Shown: positions 46,672-56,584, counted from the first letter of the stretch. The stretch is 64,000 nucleotides of DNA from Janthinobacterium sp. 64 (GCF_002813325.1 NZ_PHUG01000001.1:3038001-3102000), one strand, 5' to 3'. Numbers and translations: made by a program. Notes: a model not told the origin generated them from the sequence alone.

Positions 46672-47154
46672 ATGAGCAACGCACTCGTCCCCCTCTCCAC
46701 CGCCGTCGGCCTGGCTTTGCAGGCAAAGGGCCTGCTGCTGGCCACGGCCGAATCGTGCACGGGCGGCGGCGTGGCCCAGGCCGTCACGGACGTCTCAGGC
46801 TCAAGCGCCTGGTTCGAACGGGGCTTCGTCACCTATTCCAACGGCGCCAAGAGCGGCATGCTGGGCGTGCCTGCCGAACTGATCGCCGCACACGGCGCCG
46901 TCAGCGAGGAAGTGGCCGCCGCCATGGCGCTGGGAACGCTGGCGCACAGCGATGCCCAGGTGGCCGTCTCGACCACGGGCATCGCCGGCCCCACGGGCGG
47001 CGTGCCGGGCAAGCCCGTCGGCACCGTCTGCTTCGGCTGGGCCATGGACGGTCGCGTGCAGACGCAGCGGCTGGTGTTTACGGGCGACCGCCAGGCCGTG
47101 CGCGAGCAGGCCGTGGCGCACGCGCTGCGCGAACTGCTGCGCTTTATCCAGTAG
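46672..47154 (+). CDS. pncC: CinA-family nicotinamide-nucleotide amidase
   Basis: 160 residues from the ATG at 46672 with AGGAG 6 nt upstream. It is the C-terminal CinA domain as a stand-alone protein: LLLATAESCTGGGVAQAVTDVSGSSAWFERGFVTYSN, GAVSEEVAAAMALG, TTGIAGPTGGVPGKPVGTVCFG. It deamidates nicotinamide mononucleotide to nicotinic acid mononucleotide in the pyridine nucleotide cycle. Its 3' end overlaps the convergent TPR-GGDEF gene by 11 bp. In many betaproteobacteria the neighbours are pgpA and thiL; here thiL lies several genes away. Confidence 0.93.
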   Translation: MSNALVPLSTAVGLALQAKGLLLATAESCTGGGVAQAVTDVSGSSAWFERGFVTYSNGAKSGMLGVPAELIAAHGAVSEEVAAAMALGTLAHSDAQVAVSTTGIAGPTGGVPGKPVGTVCFGWAMDGRVQTQRLVFTGDRQAVREQAVAHALRELLRFIQ

Positions 47155-48946
47155 CGTCGGCGATGCAGGCGCGGTCGCGTCCCGCCTGCTTGGCCGCATA
47201 CAGGGCGCTGTCGGCGCGCAGCAGCAATTCATGGCGGCCGGCGCCATGGCGCGGATACTCGGCGATGCCGGCCGAAAAGGTGCAGCCCGTCAAGCTGTGC
47301 GGCGCCTGCCGGATCAGCAACTGGCGGTAGCGCGCGGCGATATCGTCGATCTTGTGCGCCGCGATGAGGCTGTCGGCTTCGCGCAACAACAGGCAGAATT
47401 CCTCGCCGCCATAGCGGCACACCATGTCGCTGCCGCGCAACTGGCCTTCCACCAGGCGCGCGAACTGGATCAGCACTTCATCGCCGAAGTTGTGCCCGTA
47501 GGTGTCGTTGACGCGCTTGAAGAAATCGAGGTCGATGATGGCGATGGCCACGGGCGCATCCGCATCGGCTTCGTGCAGGATGGCATTGAGGCAGGTTTCA
47601 AAATGGCGGCGGTTGTACAAGCCCGTCAGGTGGTCGCGCATGGCCTGCTCCTTCAGGCTGTCCTGCAGCGAATTGACGTGCAGGATCTGGTGCGCCAGTT
47701 CGCGGTTCAGGTGCTCGAGCTTGACGTTTTCCGTCTCGCGCGCCGCCTGCAGTTCCAGCGCCTTGTCTCGCTCGGCTTTCAGGCTGTGCATTTCCTTTTC
47801 CAGGTTGCGCATCAGGCTGCGCGAGGCACGCGCCGATTTGCTGCTGGCCTCGTAGGCGGCCTGGTATTGCTGCAAATAGCCATACGCGACCTGCCATTCG
47901 CCCAGCTGGGCATTGATGTCGGCCAAGCCGCGCAAAATCTGCTGCTGGTGAAACGGATTGCGCGTCCAGCTCAGCAGGCTGTGCGCCTGCGTCAGCGAGG
48001 CCAGCGCCTGCGCCGTCTGGCCCGCGTGCAGGTCCAGCTTGCCGCGCACCAGCCACGCATGCATTTGCTCTTCCAGGTCCTGGCCGCGGCGCGCATAGTC
48101 CTCTGCCCGCAACAGCAGTTGCAGGGCGCTGTCGGGCCGCTGCAGCAAGATGGCGGCGTGGGCGGCGATGCAAAACAAAAAGGCGCGCACGGCCAGGTCT
48201 TCTTCCGGCCACTCGTAAAACGGCTCGACCAGCGCCAGCGCCTCGGCTGGCTTGCCCGTAGCCAATAAACACATGGCCAGGTTGGCTGAGACGATGGTTT
48301 GCTGGTATTTCAATTTTTGCGTGCCGATGATCCCGAGTGCCTCGACCAGCAGGGGAATCGCATCTTCATCGTTGCCCAGGTCATGCTGCGACGACGCCAG
48401 GTTCGACAGGCTGTTGACCCGGTGCGCGGGGCTGCCGAAGCGTTCGGCAATGTCGAGCGCCAGCAAAAAGTTGCGCGGGCCGTCCTGCGTATCGCCACGG
48501 TTCAGGGCGTCGACGCCCAGGCGCGCGTACAGCATGAATTTGTGCAGGGAATCGGGTATCTGCGCGGCCTGGCTGCGCGCTTGCAGGAAATGCTGCTCGG
48601 CATCGGCAAAGTCGCCGCGCCGGCTCGCATATGCGCCCTGCAGGGCGGCCACTTCCATGCCCCCATCCAGGTCGCCGCTGTGCTGGAAATACGCGTGCAG
48701 GCGCTCGCACGACGGTTCGGCCTCGCCCGCGTAATACGCCAGCCAGCAATGATTCAGTTCCGCATACGCGCCGCCGCGCGCATACTGTTGCCGTTGCGCC
48801 GCCGCCAGCGCCATCTGCGCCAGCCGGCGCGCCTGGCGGCGGTTGCCGACCAGGCAAGACAGGGCTTGCTGATTCAAACGGTCAATGTCGGCTTTATCGA
48901 GACTGGAGATCGGCACTGCGTCCTCGTTCACACTCTGGGGGTGCAT
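47144..48946 (-). CDS. TPR-containing diguanylate cyclase
   Basis: 600 residues, no signal peptide or membrane segment. Residues about 25-350 form tetratricopeptide-like helical repeats. A coiled coil follows (about 360-430; RNLEKEMHSLKAERDKALELQAARETENVKLEHLNRELA), then a GGDEF domain with the intact active site RYGGEEFCLLL, DLDFFKRVNDTYGH and TFSAGIAEYP. It should make c-di-GMP, with the TPR part sensing a protein partner. It is transcribed on its own, opposite to pncC. Confidence 0.93.
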   Translation of the reverse strand: MHPQSVNEDAVPISSLDKADIDRLNQQALSCLVGNRRQARRLAQMALAAAQRQQYARGGAYAELNHCWLAYYAGEAEPSCERLHAYFQHSGDLDGGMEVAALQGAYASRRGDFADAEQHFLQARSQAAQIPDSLHKFMLYARLGVDALNRGDTQDGPRNFLLALDIAERFGSPAHRVNSLSNLASSQHDLGNDEDAIPLLVEALGIIGTQKLKYQQTIVSANLAMCLLATGKPAEALALVEPFYEWPEEDLAVRAFLFCIAAHAAILLQRPDSALQLLLRAEDYARRGQDLEEQMHAWLVRGKLDLHAGQTAQALASLTQAHSLLSWTRNPFHQQQILRGLADINAQLGEWQVAYGYLQQYQAAYEASSKSARASRSLMRNLEKEMHSLKAERDKALELQAARETENVKLEHLNRELAHQILHVNSLQDSLKEQAMRDHLTGLYNRRHFETCLNAILHEADADAPVAIAIIDLDFFKRVNDTYGHNFGDEVLIQFARLVEGQLRGSDMVCRYGGEEFCLLLREADSLIAAHKIDDIAARYRQLLIRQAPHSLTGCTFSAGIAEYPRHGAGRHELLLRADSALYAAKQAGRDRACIADATG

Positions 48947-49108
48947 TTTTCACACAAAACTTGCTCTGTATCAATGGTATCCTGATTAACATCATAACCA
49001 GATTCGCTGTTCCGCATGGCATATTTGCAACCGATTGTGGTAAAAATGCCAGTCGCCGCTGTCACGGATCTTTGATTGTCACTGACGCAACAACTTGGAG
49101 TAGTCGCA

Positions 49109-49837
49109 ATGCAAAACACGGTACATTTCATCCTGCAGGGCAAGGGCGGCATCGGCAAGACCCTGGTATCGACCCTGCTGGCCCAATGGATAGGCGGCAA
49201 GGACGACACGCCCTTGCGCTGCTATGACACCGATCAGGAAAACGCCACGTTCTCGCGCTACAAGGCGATGCAGGTCAAGCACGTGCCCGTGATGACGGAT
49301 GCGCGCAACATCGACCCGAAACGCTTTGACGCGCTGATGATCGACATCCTGGAAACAGACGGCAACTGCGTGATCGACAATGGCGCGAATACCTTTTCGC
49401 CGCTGATGGGCTATCTGCTGGAAAACGACTGTTTCTCGCTGCTGGAAGAATCGGGCCGCAAGGTGTACATCCACACCATCGTCGGCGGCGGCGACACCTT
49501 GCACGATACGGCCACGGGTTTTGTCGCCACGGCGCAAGCGACGAAAGTGCCGCTGGTGCTGTGGCAAAACGAACACTTCGGCCTGCTGCAATCGGCGTCC
49601 GGCAAGCAGTTTATCGAATCGCAGTCGTATGCCGACAACCGCGCGCGCGTCAAAGGCAGCATCACCTTGAGCCAGCGCAATCCCGACACCTTCGGCGCGG
49701 ACGTCAAGAAAATGAATACGGCACGCCTGACGATGCAGGAAGTGATGCAGAACGACAAGTTCAACATCATGGAAAAACAGCGCATCAAGGTCGTCTACCG
49801 CGACATCTTCGAACAGCTCGACAAGGTGCAGTGGTAG
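49109..49837 (+). CDS. TraL-like P-loop ATPase (orphan conjugation-type protein)
   Basis: 242 residues from the ATG at 49109 with GGAG 8 nt upstream. The P-loop LQGKGGIGKTLVSTLLAQW starts the protein, followed by RCYDTDQENATFSRYKAM, VIDNGANTFSPLMGYLLEN and VYIHTIVGGGDTLHDTATGF. This matches the TraL protein of IncP plasmids (RP4 transfer region), a MinD/ParA-type ATPase. No relaxase, oriT or secretion genes are nearby, and base composition matches the chromosome. The next gene follows with no gap and looks like TraM, so the pair behaves as a unit. Confidence 0.8.
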   Translation: MQNTVHFILQGKGGIGKTLVSTLLAQWIGGKDDTPLRCYDTDQENATFSRYKAMQVKHVPVMTDARNIDPKRFDALMIDILETDGNCVIDNGANTFSPLMGYLLENDCFSLLEESGRKVYIHTIVGGGDTLHDTATGFVATAQATKVPLVLWQNEHFGLLQSASGKQFIESQSYADNRARVKGSITLSQRNPDTFGADVKKMNTARLTMQEVMQNDKFNIMEKQRIKVVYRDIFEQLDKVQW

Positions 49838-50182
49838 ATGGACCAGCACAAACTGCGCAGCCATGTGTTCGACAAGACGGGCATCAAGATCGACGTCGAT
49901 GATCCGATATTCGCCCTCGTGGCGCTGAACGAAGCGGTGCTGGCGGAAACTGTCGAGCGCCAGCTGGCCCTGCTCGATTCTGCCACGCAAGCGCTGGCGG
50001 CGCAGGCGCGCGCGGCGGGCGGCTTGCCGGCGGCCGTGCCCCAGCCTGTGCCGGAAGCGCCCGCGCCATCGCCGGCCGGCTTTACGCCGCGCGAATGGCG
50101 CCTGTTGGGCGCGGCCGCCATCGTCTCGCTCGCCTGCGCGCTGCTGGTGCTGGGCGGCGCGGCCCTGCTGTATAAACTGTAG
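49838..50182 (+). CDS. TraM-like membrane-anchored protein
   Basis: 114 residues starting immediately after the TraL-like stop (TAG then ATG), so translation is coupled. The N-terminal part (IDVDDPIFALVALNEAVLAETVERQLALLDSA) resembles IncP TraM, a Pro/Ala-rich linker follows, and a single C-terminal membrane segment (LLGAAAIVSLACALLVLGGAALLY) ends the protein. The TraM name is by pattern and by its position after TraL. Its role is unknown; membrane recruitment of the ATPase is a reasonable guess. Confidence 0.6.
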   Translation: MDQHKLRSHVFDKTGIKIDVDDPIFALVALNEAVLAETVERQLALLDSATQALAAQARAAGGLPAAVPQPVPEAPAPSPAGFTPREWRLLGAAAIVSLACALLVLGGAALLYKL

Positions 50183-50261
50183 CACCGAGCGTAGCACTGT
50201 CGCGCTGCGCCAGCCACGAGCCAAGCGCAGCGTCTTCCCCCACCCTAGCCTGGAAGCATGC

Positions 50262-53090
50262 ATGAAACCGATCAAATTGCTGGCCATACCCGCCCTGTTG
50301 CTGTCGCTGTACGGCGCCCCCCTGAGCCTCGCCCACGCCGCCGCTGCGGCCGTCGCGACGGCAGCCACGGCCGTGCCAAATGTTGCGTACGAAAAATATA
50401 CGCTGCCCAATGGCCTCGACGTGATTCTCGTGGAAGACCATAAATTGCCCGTCACGGCCGTCAATGTCTGGTATCACGTGGGTCCGGCCAATGAAGCGCC
50501 GGGCCTGACGGGCTTTGCGCACTTGTTCGAGCACATGATGTTTGCCGCCACCAAGCACGTGCCGCGCGGCATGGCCGACCAGTTGCTCGAAGGCGCGGGC
50601 GCCACCGATTCGAACGGCAGCACGGATTTCGACCGCACCAATTATTTCGACACGGTGCCGTCGAACCAGCTGGAACTGGCCCTGTGGGCCCATTCCGACC
50701 GCATGGGCTATCTGCTCGACGTGCTCGACCAGACGGCACTGACGAACCAGCAGGACGTGGTGCGCAACGAACGCCGCCAGAGCGTGGAAAACGCGCCGTA
50801 CGGCATCGTGCAGGAAGCGCTGTACCACCAGCTGTTCCCGAAGACCCACCCGTATTACGCCAGCGTCATCGGTTCGCACGCGGACATCCAGAACGCGAAA
50901 CTGGCCGATATCAAGGAATTCTTTACCAAATACTATGGTCCCAACAACGCCAGCCTGGTGATCGCGGGCGACATCGACAAGGCGAAGACCAAGCAACTGG
51001 TCAACAAATATTTTGGCAGCTTCAAGAGCGGCCCCGCCGTGCCGAAACCCGATGTCGTGACGCCGCCCATCACGCAGGAACGCCGCATCGTGGTGCAGGA
51101 CCGGGTCGAGTTGCCGCGCGTCTTCATGGCCTGGCTGACGCCGTCCGCCTACGCCAAGGATGACGCGGAACTGTCGATGGCCGCGCACATCCTGGCCGGC
51201 GGCAAGTCCAGCCGCCTGTACAAGTCGCTGGTGTACGACAAGCAGATCGCACAGGACGTGGGCGCGAACCAGAGCTCGAACGCCCTCACCTCGGTGTTCA
51301 GCGTGGACGTGACGGCCCGCCCCGGCCACCAGCCCGAGGAAATCGAGCAAGCGATGCAGGCGGAGCTGGAGCAATTGCGCGCCAACGGCCCTACCGAGAA
51401 GGAAATCGAGCGCGCCCGCAACAGCATCGAGACGAGCATGCTGAGCCAGGTGGAAAAAGTGGGCGGCAACGCCAACATGATGAACCAGTACAACCAGTAC
51501 CTGGGCGACCCCGGCTACCTGGGCAAGGATATCGAACGCTACCGCCAGGTGACGGCGGCCGGCGTGCAGCGCGCCGTCGATCAATACCTGAAAAACCAGG
51601 CGCGCGTGGTCGTGTATGGCGTGCCGGGCACGCCGGACCTGGGCGCGGAAGTGGCGACACCGGCGCCGGGCAAGGTCAAGGCGGCGCCGGGCACGGCCAT
51701 CAATGCGGACGAGCCGTGGCGTAACAAGGTGCCGGCCGCCGGTCCCGCGCCAAAGATCGTGCTGCCGCAAGCGACGTCCTTCACGCTGAGCAATGGCTTG
51801 ACGGTGATCCACAATTACAACCCGGCCGTGCCGCTGATCTCCAGCCAGATGGTGGTGAAAAGCGGTTCGGGCGCCAATCCGCTGGCGCAGCCGGGCTTGT
51901 CTGGCTTTACGGCACAATTGCTGCAGGAAGGAACCAGTACGCGCAGCGCGCCGCAGATCGCCGACGACGTGGCGCAACTCGGCGCCTTCCTGGGCACGGG
52001 TTCCGGCGCGGACGCCTCGTTCGCCCAGCTGACCTCGCTGAAAACCACGTTTCCGCAAGCGCTCGACGTGCTGGCCGACGTGGTGCAGCACCCGCAATTC
52101 CCCGCGGCCGAGGTGGAACGCCAGCGCGCCAGCCGCATCGGCGAACTGGCGCAGCAGCGCGAAAACGCGGGGGCCGTGGCGGCCCGCGTGGAAGCGGCGG
52201 CCCTGTACGGCCCGCAGCATCCATATGGCACCATCCAGCTGGGTACGGAAGCGGCCCTGAAAGCCACCAGCCGCGCCGACCTGCAGGCGTTCTGGCAGCA
52301 GCATTATGTGCCCAACAATGCGGCCCTGATCGTCTCGGGCGATATTGGCGAAGCGCAATTGAAGAGCCTGGCCGAAGCGAAGTTCGGCAGCTGGAAGGCG
52401 GGTACGGTGGCGCCTTCCGTGACGGCGGCGCCGGCCACGACGAAAGCCAAACTGATCCTCGTCGACAAGCCGGGCGCGCCGCAGACGGCCGTGCGCCTGT
52501 CGACCATCGCCGTGGCCCGCACGACGCCCGACTATGCGCCGCTGCAAGTAATGAATGCGGCGCTGGGCGGCTTGTTTACGAGTCGGCTGAGCAATAATCT
52601 GCGCGAAGAGAAGGGCTACACGTATGGCGTGCGCTCGCAATTCCAGTACCGCAGCCAGCCAGGCCCGTTCTCGATTGCCGCCGGCGTGCGCACCGATGTG
52701 ACGGGTCCGGCCGTGTCGGAAACCTTCAAGGAAATCCGCGCCATGATCGCCAAGCCCTTAACGGCGAAGGAATTGTCGAATGCGCGCAATTCGCAGGTGC
52801 TGTCGCTGCCGGGCCAGTTCGAGACGAATGCCAGCATCAGCGCCAGCATGGCCAACGTGTATATCTACGGCCTGGGCCTCGACTACTACGCGACCCTGCC
52901 GCAGCGCTTTGCGGGCGTGACGGACAAGCAGGTGCAACAGGTGGCAAAAAAATACCTGCAACCGGAAAAACTGATCGTCATCGGCGTGGGCGACCAGGCG
53001 AAGATCGCCCCGCAATTGAGCAAGCTGAAGCTGGCGCCCGTGGAATTGCGCGATGCGGAGGGTAACCTCAAGGAGGATAACGCCAAGTAA
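50262..53090 (+). CDS. M16-family zinc metallopeptidase (two-repeat)
   Basis: 942 residues with a signal peptide (about 1-26, LSLAHA). The first M16 repeat carries the inverted zinc motif His87-x-x-Glu90-His91 (GFAHLFEHMMF) and a downstream Glu in NERRQSVENAPYG. The second M16 pair (about 510-930) lacks this motif, as in pitrilysin-type enzymes, where the C-terminal half helps close the chamber. It is probably a periplasmic protease degrading small peptides. It is monocistronic; the next gene is convergent, 2 bp away. Confidence 0.94.
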   Translation: MKPIKLLAIPALLLSLYGAPLSLAHAAAAAVATAATAVPNVAYEKYTLPNGLDVILVEDHKLPVTAVNVWYHVGPANEAPGLTGFAHLFEHMMFAATKHVPRGMADQLLEGAGATDSNGSTDFDRTNYFDTVPSNQLELALWAHSDRMGYLLDVLDQTALTNQQDVVRNERRQSVENAPYGIVQEALYHQLFPKTHPYYASVIGSHADIQNAKLADIKEFFTKYYGPNNASLVIAGDIDKAKTKQLVNKYFGSFKSGPAVPKPDVVTPPITQERRIVVQDRVELPRVFMAWLTPSAYAKDDAELSMAAHILAGGKSSRLYKSLVYDKQIAQDVGANQSSNALTSVFSVDVTARPGHQPEEIEQAMQAELEQLRANGPTEKEIERARNSIETSMLSQVEKVGGNANMMNQYNQYLGDPGYLGKDIERYRQVTAAGVQRAVDQYLKNQARVVVYGVPGTPDLGAEVATPAPGKVKAAPGTAINADEPWRNKVPAAGPAPKIVLPQATSFTLSNGLTVIHNYNPAVPLISSQMVVKSGSGANPLAQPGLSGFTAQLLQEGTSTRSAPQIADDVAQLGAFLGTGSGADASFAQLTSLKTTFPQALDVLADVVQHPQFPAAEVERQRASRIGELAQQRENAGAVAARVEAAALYGPQHPYGTIQLGTEAALKATSRADLQAFWQQHYVPNNAALIVSGDIGEAQLKSLAEAKFGSWKAGTVAPSVTAAPATTKAKLILVDKPGAPQTAVRLSTIAVARTTPDYAPLQVMNAALGGLFTSRLSNNLREEKGYTYGVRSQFQYRSQPGPFSIAAGVRTDVTGPAVSETFKEIRAMIAKPLTAKELSNARNSQVLSLPGQFETNASISASMANVYIYGLGLDYYATLPQRFAGVTDKQVQQVAKKYLQPEKLIVIGVGDQAKIAPQLSKLKLAPVELRDAEGNLKEDNAK

Positions 53091-53092
53091 GA

Positions 53093-53494
53093 CTAGCGGC
53101 GCTTGAACAGCGCCGCTTTATCGACCAGCGCCGCGATCGCCACACCGGCCGTGTAGGCGATCAAGTCGGCCCAGCCGAAGGTGGAACCCAGCACCAGGTG
53201 CCCCAGCGGATGCGCGCGCAGCGCGACGAGCCAGGGCGCCTGGACCAGCTGGCCACATTCGACGGCAAAGCAGATCAGCAAAGACCACAATGCCAGCTGC
53301 CACGTGCGCATGCGCGTGGCGATGATGCCCAGCGCAAAGACGATCATCATGGCCCACAGGGCGTCGCCCGGATATTTGCCAAGCGCGGCGGGAAGGAATT
53401 GGGGATAAGCGCGCGAGGCCAGGCCCAGCGCGATGACAGCTACGGTCGCGCCCACCTGCAGCAGGCGGCGGCGTTCAGGTTTTACCAGGAACAT
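53093..53494 (-). CDS. DUF2809 family membrane protein
   Basis: 133 residues from the ATG at 53494; a GTG at 53512 is the alternative start. Four membrane segments and the family blocks LGLASRAYPQFLPAALGKYPGDALWAMMIVFALGII, CFAVECGQLVQAPWLVALRAHPLGHLVLGSTFGWADLIAYTAG. The function of DUF2809 is unknown. It is a single-gene unit, tail to tail with the M16 protease gene. Confidence 0.85.
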   Translation of the reverse strand: MFLVKPERRRLLQVGATVAVIALGLASRAYPQFLPAALGKYPGDALWAMMIVFALGIIATRMRTWQLALWSLLICFAVECGQLVQAPWLVALRAHPLGHLVLGSTFGWADLIAYTAGVAIAALVDKAALFKRR

Positions 53495-53638
53495 ATTTCC
53501 ATTCAAAGACACAATTCGGACCGAACCATTGCGGCCCGTCCGATATTGTACTGCGCCTGCCCTGTCTGCCTGGCGCCTATTTCGCTATGGCAAGTTCAAG
53601 CGGGGCCACCTGCGCAGCCCCGCCGGACGGATAGGTTC

Positions 53639-54571
53639 TCAGTCGCCCAAGCCCGCATACAGCGCCGTGCTCAGGTAGCGCTCGCCAAACGACGGGATGA
53701 TGGTGACGATGGTCTTGCCCGCGTTTTCCGGGCGGCGCGCCACTTGCAGGGCGGCCCACAGGGCGGCGCCCGACGAAATGCCGACCAATAAACCTTCATC
53801 GCTGGCGGCCAGGCGCGCCGTGGCGAACGCGTCGTCGTTCTTGACGCAGATGATTTCGTCGTAGATGGCCGTGTTCAAAATCTGCGGCACGAAACCGGCG
53901 CCGATGCCCTGGATCGGGTGCGGCCCTTTCGTGCCTTTCGACAGCATCGGCGACGCTTCCGGTTCCACGGCAATCACTTGCACGCCCGGCTTGCGTTCCT
54001 TCAGCACTTCGCCGATGCCGGTAATCGTGCCGCCCGTGCCCACGCCGGCGATGACGATGTCGACTTGCCCATCCGTGTCGCGCCAGATTTCCTCGGCCGT
54101 CGTGGCGCGGTGGATGGCGGGATTGGCGGGATTGTTGAATTGCTGCAGCATCAGGTAGCGCGGGTCGGCCGCCACCATTTCCTCGGCCTTGCGGATGGCG
54201 CCCAGCATGCCTTCGCTGCCGGGCGTGAGCACCAGCTCGGCGCCATAGGCGCGCAGCAGGATGCGCCGTTCGCGGCTCATGGTGTCGGGCATGACGAGGG
54301 TGCAACGGTAGCCGCGCGCGGCGCAGACCATGGCCAGCGCAATGCCCGTGTTGCCGCTCGTGGGCTCGACGATGACGGTATCGGGATGGATCTTGCCTGC
54401 CGCTTCGGCGGCGACGATCATGGCCAGGCCGATGCGGTCCTTGACGCTGTGCGCGGGATTGTAGAATTCGAGTTTGGCCAGGATGGTGGCCACACTGCCG
54501 GCAGCGATGCGGTTGATGCGCACCAGAGGGGTGTTGCCGATCAGTTCGGTGACGTCGTTGGCGATGTTCAT
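53639..54571 (-). CDS. cysK: Cysteine synthase A
   Basis: 310 residues from the ATG at 54571 with GGAG upstream; a longer in-frame start at 54670 is untypical. PLP-binding lysine in [16 protein letters not shown], substrate loop [10 protein letters not shown], and phosphate-binding [16 protein letters not shown] are all intact. It forms cysteine from O-acetylserine and sulfide. The CysK-type length and motifs separate it from CysM. The FKBP gene is 100 bp upstream on the same strand. Confidence 0.95.
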   Translation of the reverse strand: MNIANDVTELIGNTPLVRINRIAAGSVATILAKLEFYNPAHSVKDRIGLAMIVAAEAAGKIHPDTVIVEPTSGNTGIALAMVCAARGYRCTLVMPDTMSRERRILLRAYGAELVLTPGSEGMLGAIRKAEEMVAADPRYLMLQQFNNPANPAIHRATTAEEIWRDTDGQVDIVIAGVGTGGTITGIGEVLKERKPGVQVIAVEPEASPMLSKGTKGPHPIQGIGAGFVPQILNTAIYDEIICVKNDDAFATARLAASDEGLLVGISSGAALWAALQVARRPENAGKTIVTIIPSFGERYLSTALYAGLGD

Positions 54572-54670
54572 GGGTGTGGTCTCCACAGCAATTACAGAAG
54601 AACCCAGTCTACCGCGTTTCAGAGGGTAAATGGCGGCGGCGCGGGCATGCGCCGCCGCCAAACTGAACAA

Positions 54671-55135
54671 TTACTTCACGTCCAGCAATTCCACGTCGAA
54701 GATCAGTGCCGAGTTCGGCGGAATGTCGCCATTGCCGGCGCCGCGCGGGCCGTAGGCCAGTTCGCCTGGAATGATCAGGGTGCGCTTGCCGCCCACTTTC
54801 ATGCCGGCCACGCCCTGGTCCCAGCCCTTGATGACCATGCCCTTGCCGAGCGGGAAGTCAAACGGGCCACGGCCCACGGAGCTGTCGAACTTCTTGCCGC
54901 GCGAATCTTTCGCCAGGGGACGGTACAGCCAGCCCGTGTAGTGCACGGTGACGGCATTGCCGGCGGACGCTTCCTTGCCCGTGCCGACCTTGTTGTCGAT
55001 GATGATCAATTTATCGGCGACAGGGCCGGGGCTCAGCGAGACGGCGGAGGCGGGAACAGGCGCTGGCGCCTGTGCCTGCGCCAGCGACGCGGCGACGGAG
55101 CAGATCAGGGCAAACAAAACGGAGCTACGCGTCAT
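54671..55135 (-). CDS. Exported FKBP-type peptidyl-prolyl isomerase
   Basis: 154 residues from the ATG at 55135. A signal peptide (MTRSSVLFALICSVAASLAQA) is followed by one complete FKBP domain: VTVHYTGWLY, KKFDSSVGRGPFDFPLGKGMVIKGWDQGVAGMKVGGKRTLIIPGELAYG, IPPNSALIFDVELLDV. It speeds proline isomerisation in periplasmic proteins. It is divergent from thpR, with 60 bp between starts. Confidence 0.94.
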   Translation of the reverse strand: MTRSSVLFALICSVAASLAQAQAPAPVPASAVSLSPGPVADKLIIIDNKVGTGKEASAGNAVTVHYTGWLYRPLAKDSRGKKFDSSVGRGPFDFPLGKGMVIKGWDQGVAGMKVGGKRTLIIPGELAYGPRGAGNGDIPPNSALIFDVELLDVK

Positions 55136-55195
55136 GATGTATTCTTTCAGTGAGTTTCGGTGAGATCCCTGCACCCAACATGGCAGGGAACGCCA

Positions 55196-55747
55196 ATGAT
55201 AGCAAACCGCCGCAACGATAGGAAAAACTTGTCGCCCGATACCCATTGCCCCCGTCTGTTTTATGCCCTGTGGCCCGATGCGACCACGCGCGCGGCCCTG
55301 CTCGCCTGGCAGGCGCGCTTGCAAGGCAAGCCCGTGCGCGCCGAGAAACTGCACCTGACCCTGGCCTTCCTCGGCCAGCGCCCGGCCAGCGAGCTGCCGG
55401 CCTTGCTCGATATCCTGGAACAATTGCCGGCGCGCGCCATGCCCTTGCTGTTCGATCACGCCAGCCATTTTGCGCAGCTGGCGCTGGCCTGGGCCGCCCT
55501 GGCGCAGCCGTCGCCCGCCCTGCTGGACTTGCGCGCGGCCTGCATGCGTAACCTGGCGGAACAGGATCTGGCGCCGCGCTTCGAGCACGACCGCTTTACG
55601 CCGCACGTGACCCTGGCGCGCCAGGCGCCGCCGCCCACCGACCAGGACTTCGCGCCCATCGCCTGGCTGGCCGACGAGCTGGTGCTGGTCGAATCGCTGA
55701 AAAGCAGCGGCGACTACCGCATCCTGGCCAGCAGGAAATTAAGCTAG
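55196..55747 (+). CDS. thpR: RNA 2',3'-cyclic phosphodiesterase
   Basis: 183 residues from the ATG at 55196 with AGGGAA upstream. This is a 2H phosphoesterase with both catalytic HxTx motifs: KLHLTLAFLG and FTPHVTLARQ, in the usual ThpR/LigT frame (LFYALWPDATTRAALLAW). It opens 2',3'-cyclic phosphates on RNA ends. It is convergent with tcdA, with stops about 10 bp apart. Confidence 0.93.
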   Translation: MIANRRNDRKNLSPDTHCPRLFYALWPDATTRAALLAWQARLQGKPVRAEKLHLTLAFLGQRPASELPALLDILEQLPARAMPLLFDHASHFAQLALAWAALAQPSPALLDLRAACMRNLAEQDLAPRFEHDRFTPHVTLARQAPPPTDQDFAPIAWLADELVLVESLKSSGDYRILASRKLS

Positions 55748-55756
55748 GCGACTAAG

Positions 55757-56584
55757 CTAGGCGGCGTCCGGTATCGACACAGCTACCTCGGCTAATTTGT
55801 CCTGGCGCAAGCTTTTCAGCGCATGGGCGGCCGCCACCATGCCGAAGCTGGCCGTCACGACCACGCTGGAACCAAAACCGGCGCAGTTCAGGCCCGTGAC
55901 GCCGGCGGGCGCGCTGCCGTCGATGGCGCACGCTTCGGCGCTCTCGGGCGTGCTCAGCGGCTCCATGGAAAACACGGCATCGACATTGAATTTGTTTTTC
56001 ACGCCACGGGGGAAACCATATTCGGTGCGCAACAGTTTGCGTACCCGCTTGAGCAGTGGTTCCTGTTCCGTCTTCGACAGGTCGCGCACGGCGATCAGGG
56101 TCGGGTCCGTCTGCCCGCCCGCGCTGCCGATGGTCAGCATGGGAATGTTGCGCGCGCGGCAATACGCGATCACGGCCGCTTTCGCCTTGGCATTGTCGAT
56201 GGCGTCGACCAGGTAGTCGAAATCGCGCCCGCCCAGCAGCTGCTCCAGGTTATCGGGGGCAATAAAATCCTCGATCTGCGTGACCTGGCACAAGGGGTTG
56301 ATCAGCTCGATACGTTCGGCCAGGGCCGTGATCTTGGCCTGGCCGATGGTGTCGCTCATGGCCTGGATCTGGCGATTGATGTTCGATTCGGCAACATTGT
56401 CGAGGTCGATCAGGGTCAGGCGGCCGATGGCGCTGCGCGCCAGCGCTTCGACGATCCAGGAACCGACGCCGCCCACGCCGATCACACACACATGGGCGGC
56501 GCGGAAGCGTTGCAACGCGGGGGCGCCGTACAGGCGGGCAATGCCGCCGAAACGCCGTTCAAAATCGATCTCGGTCAAGTCCAT
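55757..56584 (-). CDS. tcdA: tRNA threonylcarbamoyladenosine dehydratase
   Basis: 275 residues from the ATG at 56584; an ATG at 56614 would add ten residues, and neither has a clear ribosome site. E1/ThiF-type ATP-binding fold: RFGGIARLYG, CVIGVGGVGSWIVEALARSAIGRLTLIDLDNV, NINRQIQA and YLVDAIDNAKAK. It converts t6A37 in tRNA to the cyclic ct6A form. The sua5 gene at the window end works in the same t6A pathway but is not adjacent. Confidence 0.94.
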   Translation of the reverse strand: MDLTEIDFERRFGGIARLYGAPALQRFRAAHVCVIGVGGVGSWIVEALARSAIGRLTLIDLDNVAESNINRQIQAMSDTIGQAKITALAERIELINPLCQVTQIEDFIAPDNLEQLLGGRDFDYLVDAIDNAKAKAAVIAYCRARNIPMLTIGSAGGQTDPTLIAVRDLSKTEQEPLLKRVRKLLRTEYGFPRGVKNKFNVDAVFSMEPLSTPESAEACAIDGSAPAGVTGLNCAGFGSSVVVTASFGMVAAAHALKSLRQDKLAEVAVSIPDAA

